A stretch of DNA of 64,000 bases from Bacillus paralicheniformis (GTDB taxonomy: Bacteria; Bacillota; Bacilli; Bacillales; Bacillaceae): contig NZ_LBMN02000039.1 in NCBI RefSeq assembly GCF_001042485.2, positions 39,800 through 103,799 of the forward strand, written 5' to 3'. The translations under genes and the position numbers were made by a program. Below the pieces are notes generated by a model. The model was not told the origin of the DNA. It saw only the letters and a list, made by a program, of their open reading frames with translations, and did not search any database. This document shows, one piece after another, positions 61,125 to 64,000 of the stretch (position 1 is its first letter; every line of letters begins with the position of its first letter).

Positions 61125-61598
61125 ATGACTGTTGAAATTGGACAAAAGGTGCCTGATATTGAACTGCTCGGTGATCACGGAGAAAAAGTAAAGCTGTCGG
61201 ATTTTGAAGGAAAGTATGTCGTGCTCTATTTTTACCCGAAAGATATGACGCCGGGGTGCACAACGGAAGCGTGCGATTTCAGAGACCGACATGAAAGCTT
61301 TGCTGAACTTGATGCCGTCATCATCGGAGTCAGCCCTGACGACCAGACAAGACATGAGAAATTCAAGCAGAAACACGATCTGCCGTTTCTGCTGCTCGTC
61401 GATGATGAACACAAGCTCGCTGAAAGCTTTGACGTATGGAAGCTGAAGAAGAATTTCGGCAAGGAATACATGGGTGTCGAAAGGTCGACATTCCTGATTG
61501 ATAAAGAAGGCCGCCTTGTGAAAGAGTGGCGGAAAGTAAAGGTAAAAGACCATGTCGCAGAAGCGCTTCAAGCAGTAAAAGAAATCGCGGAAGCGTAA
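61125..61598 (+). CDS. ygaF: YgaF, Bcp-type peroxiredoxin
   Basis: The 157-residue atypical thiol peroxidase reduces hydroperoxides with thioredoxin. Cys45 in [15 protein letters not shown] is the peroxidatic cysteine and Cys50 the nearby resolving one. The FYPKD segment precedes the active site, as in other Bcp proteins. CAGGAGG lies 9 bases before ATG 61125. Its position next to the peroxide regulator gene perR is suggestive, but no PerR box is visible at its promoter. Confidence 0.95.
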   Translation: MTVEIGQKVPDIELLGDHGEKVKLSDFEGKYVVLYFYPKDMTPGCTTEACDFRDRHESFAELDAVIIGVSPDDQTRHEKFKQKHDLPFLLLVDDEHKLAESFDVWKLKKNFGKEYMGVERSTFLIDKEGRLVKEWRKVKVKDHVAEALQAVKEIAEA

Positions 61599-61608
61599 AG
61601 CTCTTGCG

Positions 61609-61645
61609 GGAGGCCGGACTGTATTTTAGTTTGGTCTCTTTTTAA
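61609..61645 (+). terminator. Terminator of ygaF
   Basis: GAGGCCGGACT and AGTTTGGTCTC pair with wobbles around GTATTTT, then a T run. Confidence 0.7.
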
Positions 61646-61728
61646 GCTCATATTCGTCTGTCTGACCGGACATGCTGATCATATCGGCCTTTTTCGCCTT
61701 AAAAATAGCTTTTTCACAGGGATTGGAA

Positions 61729-61758
61729 TTGACAAAGATTCTGATCAGGAGTTACACT
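61729..61758 (+). promoter_or_regulatory. Sigma-A promoter of perR
   Basis: TTGACA (61729-61734), an 18-base spacer and TACACT (61753-61758). A second possible -10 (TATAAT, 61771-61776) overlaps the PerR box. Confidence 0.65.
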
Positions 61759-61760
61759 AA

Positions 61761-61775
61761 TTATAAACGTTATAA
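61761..61775 (+). promoter_or_regulatory. PerR box in the perR promoter
   Basis: TTATAAACGTTATAA matches the PerR consensus TTATAATNATTATAA at 12 of 14 defined positions and lies at the predicted +1. Autorepression of perR by PerR is known in B. subtilis. Confidence 0.8.
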
Positions 61776-61810
61776 TGTAAGAATTTTTTTTAGAAGAGAG
61801 GTGCATGACG

Positions 61811-62248
61811 ATGGCTGAACATAACCTGAAAGAAGCGTTGGAAGCGTTGAAGGAAACCGGGGTTCGAATTACTCCTCAACGTCATGCCATTCTGGAATTT
61901 CTCGTGAATTCTATGTCTCATCCAACTGCAGATGATATATATAAAGCTCTGGAAGGGAAATTTCCAAACATGAGCGTAGCAACGGTTTACAACAATTTGC
62001 GGGTTTTTAAGGAATCAGGGCTCGTTAAGGAATTAACGTACGGAGATTCCTCCAGCCGGTTTGACTTCGTGACATCCGAGCATTATCACGCAATTTGCGA
62101 ACGCTGCGGGAAAATCGTCGACTTTCATTATCCCGGCCTCGACGAAGTGGAGCAGCTGGCTTCACATGTGACAGGATTCAAAGTCAGTCACCATAGACTG
62201 GAGATATACGGTTTATGTCAGGAATGCGACAAAAAAGAAAGCCATTAA
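61811..62248 (+). CDS. perR: PerR, peroxide-sensing Fur-family repressor
   Basis: PerR is a metal-dependent repressor inactivated when Fe-catalysed oxidation hits its histidines. All ligands are present with B. subtilis numbering: regulatory-site His37, Asp85, His91, His93 and Asp104, and structural zinc Cys96, Cys99, Cys136 and Cys139. The winged helix ([25 protein letters not shown]) is intact. GAGAGGTG lies 8 bases before ATG 61811, giving the usual 145 residues; ATG 61805 is too close to it. Confidence 0.95.
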   Translation: MAEHNLKEALEALKETGVRITPQRHAILEFLVNSMSHPTADDIYKALEGKFPNMSVATVYNNLRVFKESGLVKELTYGDSSSRFDFVTSEHYHAICERCGKIVDFHYPGLDEVEQLASHVTGFKVSHHRLEIYGLCQECDKKESH

Positions 62249-62252
62249 AAAG

Positions 62253-62292
62253 AGCTGGCCGCTTTTTTAACGGTCAGCTTATTTTTATTGCA
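62253..62292. terminator. Bidirectional terminator between perR and ygzB
   Basis: AGCTGGCCG and CGGTCAGCT pair with one wobble around CTTTTTTAA, with T/A runs on both sides. Confidence 0.85.
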
Positions 62293-62296
62293 GTAT

Positions 62297-62650
62297 CTAC
62301 TGAGACTTTCGATTATACGATTCGTTAAACTCTTTTCCTTCGAGGTTTTTATCCAGTGTCAGAGGCTCCCTGCAATGCATGCACATATCGACCCGGCCTA
62401 AAATCTTGGTCGGTTTTTCACAGTTTGGACAGACGACTTGAACCGCTTTCGTTGAAAGCATGCCGATCCAAAAATAAACCGCTGTGCTCAACAAGATAGA
62501 CAATACCCCCAAGATCATAAACACCGACATCAAGAGGATCGAGGACCTAAAGAAGATCCCGACATACATAATAATGAAGCCTATAAATACAAGGCTTAAC
62601 GCAAACGTTCTGATTTTGTTGATTTTGCTAGAGTATTTTGCCATATCCAT
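62297..62650 (-). CDS. ygzB: YgzB, UPF0295 membrane protein
   Basis: The 117-residue protein has two N-terminal helices ([38 protein letters not shown]) and a C-terminal zinc-ribbon-like segment with four cysteines (CPNCEKPT and MCMHCREP). It matches UPF0295/YgzB in length and layout. Function unknown. Convergent with perR. Confidence 0.85.
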   Translation of the reverse strand: MDMAKYSSKINKIRTFALSLVFIGFIIMYVGIFFRSSILLMSVFMILGVLSILLSTAVYFWIGMLSTKAVQVVCPNCEKPTKILGRVDMCMHCREPLTLDKNLEGKEFNESYNRKSQ

Positions 62651-62863
62651 CCCCCTGTCTCTAATATAGCATAGAAAAGATGTGTTATTCTTTAATTAAA
62701 ACGAATCAATTGGAAAATTTCTATAGAGAGTTTTGGGGAAATTGATTATAATAATTCAATGTGTTTTCAAAATAAAGGAGTTTTTATTGGCTCGTAGAAA
62801 TAGGTAGAAACAAAGAGAGAAGCTTTTAGAGCAACGCATTTACATCGTATTGGAGGAATGGTG
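62651..62863 (+). other. Leader region of ygxA
   Basis: About 210 AT-rich bases. TATAAT at 62747-62752 is a likely -10 for ygxA, though no good -35 stands at 17 bases. An AAAGGAG at 62775-62781 precedes only a six-codon TTG frame. Confidence 0.4.
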
Positions 62864-63748
62864 ATGGAAAATCTTCTCCGTCCGATTTACCAAGAAAGAG
62901 CAAGCCGCCCTGACACACTCGCTGTCATGCTGATTGAGAGGAGAAATCAAACCTCATCTGCGACAGATAATTTTGATGCGGCATTGTTGATTATCGTTAA
63001 TAAGGCTGAAGACCCTGTATTCGTGAAGCATTATGAGTTCGACGGAAAAACGGCTTCTCTTCATATTATTTCTGTTGAACAGCTTCAGGAATGGATTTTG
63101 CTCGGAACAAATAGAAGAATCATAGACTGGGTCCTCAATGGAAAGGTGCTTTTCGACCGAAACGAATTTATCGCCAAGCTGATTGAGCAGCTTAATACAT
63201 TTCCGTTTTCAGAAAGAAAACTAAAAATCGGACTTGAATATGGGAAATTAATCAGAAGATATATAGAAGGGAAATCGTTTTTTGAGGACGGTCAATTTTT
63301 GGACGCCTACAATTCCATCGTACACGCCCTCCATCATTTGGCCAGAATCGAAGTGATCGATAAAGGTTTTCACCCAGAAGTTACGGTATGGAACCAAGTC
63401 CGCCACATGGAGCCTCAGGTTTATAAATTGTATAAGGAATTAATTGAGAGCAATGAAAGCTTGCAAAAACGGCTGGAGTTATTATTCCTCGCAAGCGATT
63501 TTCTCATTCATTCAAAAGCCGAAATCGGGGCCGCACATATTCTCAATGTCATGGATGAAAAAGAGGTTTGGCAATTTGCTGATCTTCTCAAGCATCCGGA
63601 TCTCAAGTATTTCACGGCAGACCTGGGAGTCATACTGGAGTTCTTGGCTGAAAAGGACTTAGTTGGAGTCAAGCCGATTGAGACAAAGGGCCAAAAGATT
63701 TTTCACCGAGGATATTTTATCAAAAAAAGTGTTGACACTAATTTATAA
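62864..63748 (+). CDS. ygxA: YgxA, nucleotidyltransferase-like protein
   Basis: The 294-residue protein starts MENLLRPIYQERASRPDTLA and follows B. subtilis YgxA, an Nter-nucleotidyltransferase-like family protein found upstream of an rRNA operon. The N-terminal half resembles a nucleotidyltransferase fold, and the C-terminal half is helical (FLDAYNSIVHALHHLARIEV). Catalytic acidic residues are not obvious, so activity is unproven. ATG 62864 has GGAGGA at 6 bases; ATG 62858 is too close. The rRNA promoter P1 overlaps its last codons. Confidence 0.85.
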   Translation: MENLLRPIYQERASRPDTLAVMLIERRNQTSSATDNFDAALLIIVNKAEDPVFVKHYEFDGKTASLHIISVEQLQEWILLGTNRRIIDWVLNGKVLFDRNEFIAKLIEQLNTFPFSERKLKIGLEYGKLIRRYIEGKSFFEDGQFLDAYNSIVHALHHLARIEVIDKGFHPEVTVWNQVRHMEPQVYKLYKELIESNESLQKRLELLFLASDFLIHSKAEIGAAHILNVMDEKEVWQFADLLKHPDLKYFTADLGVILEFLAEKDLVGVKPIETKGQKIFHRGYFIKKSVDTNL

Positions 63749-63760
63749 CGGTGATATATT
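63732..63760 (+). promoter_or_regulatory. rRNA operon promoter P1
   Basis: TTGACA (63732-63737), a 17-base spacer and TATATT (63755-63760). The -35 lies within the last codons of ygxA. Confidence 0.9.
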
Positions 63761-63829
63761 ATTAAGCGTCGCTGTTAGCGGAACGGTTTTTGAACTGAAA
63801 GCAGCAGCGACGAAAAAACAAAAAAACAT

Positions 63830-63858
63830 TTGACACTCCTTGTTGAAAATGTTATACT
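63830..63858 (+). promoter_or_regulatory. rRNA operon promoter P2
   Basis: TTGACA (63830-63835), a 17-base spacer and TATACT (63853-63858), about 98 bases after P1. Tandem promoters with this spacing are typical of Bacillus rrn operons. The following leader contains CTTTGAAAAC, a boxA-like antitermination element common before Bacillus 16S genes. Confidence 0.95.
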
Positions 63859-63975
63859 AATAAAGTCGCTTCGGACAGGAGCGGAAATGATCTTTGAAAA
63901 CTAAACAAGACAAAACGTACCTGTTAATTCATTTTTTATAAATCGCACAGCGATGTGCGTAGTCAGTCAAACTAC

Positions 63976-64000
63976 TTTATCGGAGAGTTTGATCCTGGCT
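63976..64000 (+). rRNA. 16S rRNA, first 25 bases only
   Basis: The window ends in GAGAGTTTGATCCTGGCT, the universal 16S 5' region. The mature 5' end in Bacillus begins at TTTATCGGAGAG, i.e. 63976. This is the beginning of an rrn operon, corresponding to the one downstream of ygxA in B. subtilis. Confidence 0.98.

Noticed and set aside
62775..62809. Ribosome-site-like AAAGGAG followed by a six-codon TTG frame before ygxA
   Set aside because: Six codons are too few to judge; listed only in the leader description.

Overview
The window looks like chromosome of a Bacillus of the B. licheniformis / B. paralicheniformis group. Most genes are close relatives of B. subtilis genes and many keep B. subtilis order (acoABCLR-yfjF-malARP-catDE, then yfiT-mprF-yfhBC ... 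mutY-yfhS-fabL-sspE-ygaBCD ... ygaE-gsaB-ygaF-perR-ygzB-ygxA-rrn). Interspersed are genes that B. subtilis lacks or keeps elsewhere. Start codons are ATG, GTG and TTG behind strong GGAGG-type ribosome binding sites. Spore genes (sspK, sspE, a cgeB-like gene) confirm an endospore former. I saw no prophage, insertion sequence, CRISPR array or recognisable defence island. Species and gene-order comparisons come from memory, not from a search.

Layout. 1-2 kb: 3' part of a niacin transporter gene and a small membrane-anchored protein. 2-4.5 kb: sacX-sacY, a sucrose sensor and antiterminator with its own RAT/terminator switch. 4.5-9.8 kb (minus): a bicarbonate-uptake / membrane-potential system (MpsABC, also called DAB) plus a carbonic-anhydrase-like protein that appears to lack its zinc ligands. 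10-17.3 kb: a DJ-1 protein, then the acetoin dehydrogenase operon with a textbook sigma-54 promoter and its activator AcoR. 17.3-21.7 kb: yfjF and the maltose (6-phospho-alpha-glucosidase) operon. 21.8-23.5 kb (minus): a methyltransferase and a CgeB-like protein with sigma-K-like promoters. 23.6-25.5 kb: a CatR-like repressor divergent from catDE. 25.6-31.1 kb: two GH43 xylosidases/arabinofuranosidases, an AraC regulator and an orphan lipoprotein binding protein. 31.2-33 kb: a frameshifted quinone reductase gene, a Nudix hydrolase and YfiT. 33-42 kb: mprF and the yfh genes, including several small genes (yfhD, yfhE, a YpzG-like gene, sspK), a tRNA-like fragment and a decayed stretch. 42-46 kb: csbB, a GtrA flippase gene and yfhO, which form one cell-envelope glycosylation operon. 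46-52.7 kb: yfhP, mutY, yfhS, fabL, sspE, ygaB, ygaC, ygaD. 52.8-58.3 kb: a five-gene peptide ABC transporter inserted between ygaD and ygaE. 58.3-64 kb: ygaE, gsaB, ygaF, perR, ygzB, ygxA, two tandem rRNA promoters and the first bases of a 16S rRNA gene.

How the parts work together. Much of the window is carbon-source acquisition under explicit control: sucrose sensing (RAT), acetoin (sigma-54 with a cre near acoR), maltose (MalR with a cre) and xylan oligosaccharides (AraC with a cre). A second theme is stress and metal control: CatR operator, Fur box at yfhC, PerR box at perR. The items most worth follow-up are the Mps/DAB locus (zinc-less carbonic anhydrase homologue, translationally coupled 17-residue leader ORF, large palindrome), the sigma-K-like promoters of the cgeB-like pair, the tRNA-like remnant near 38.6 kb and the single-repeat SspE.
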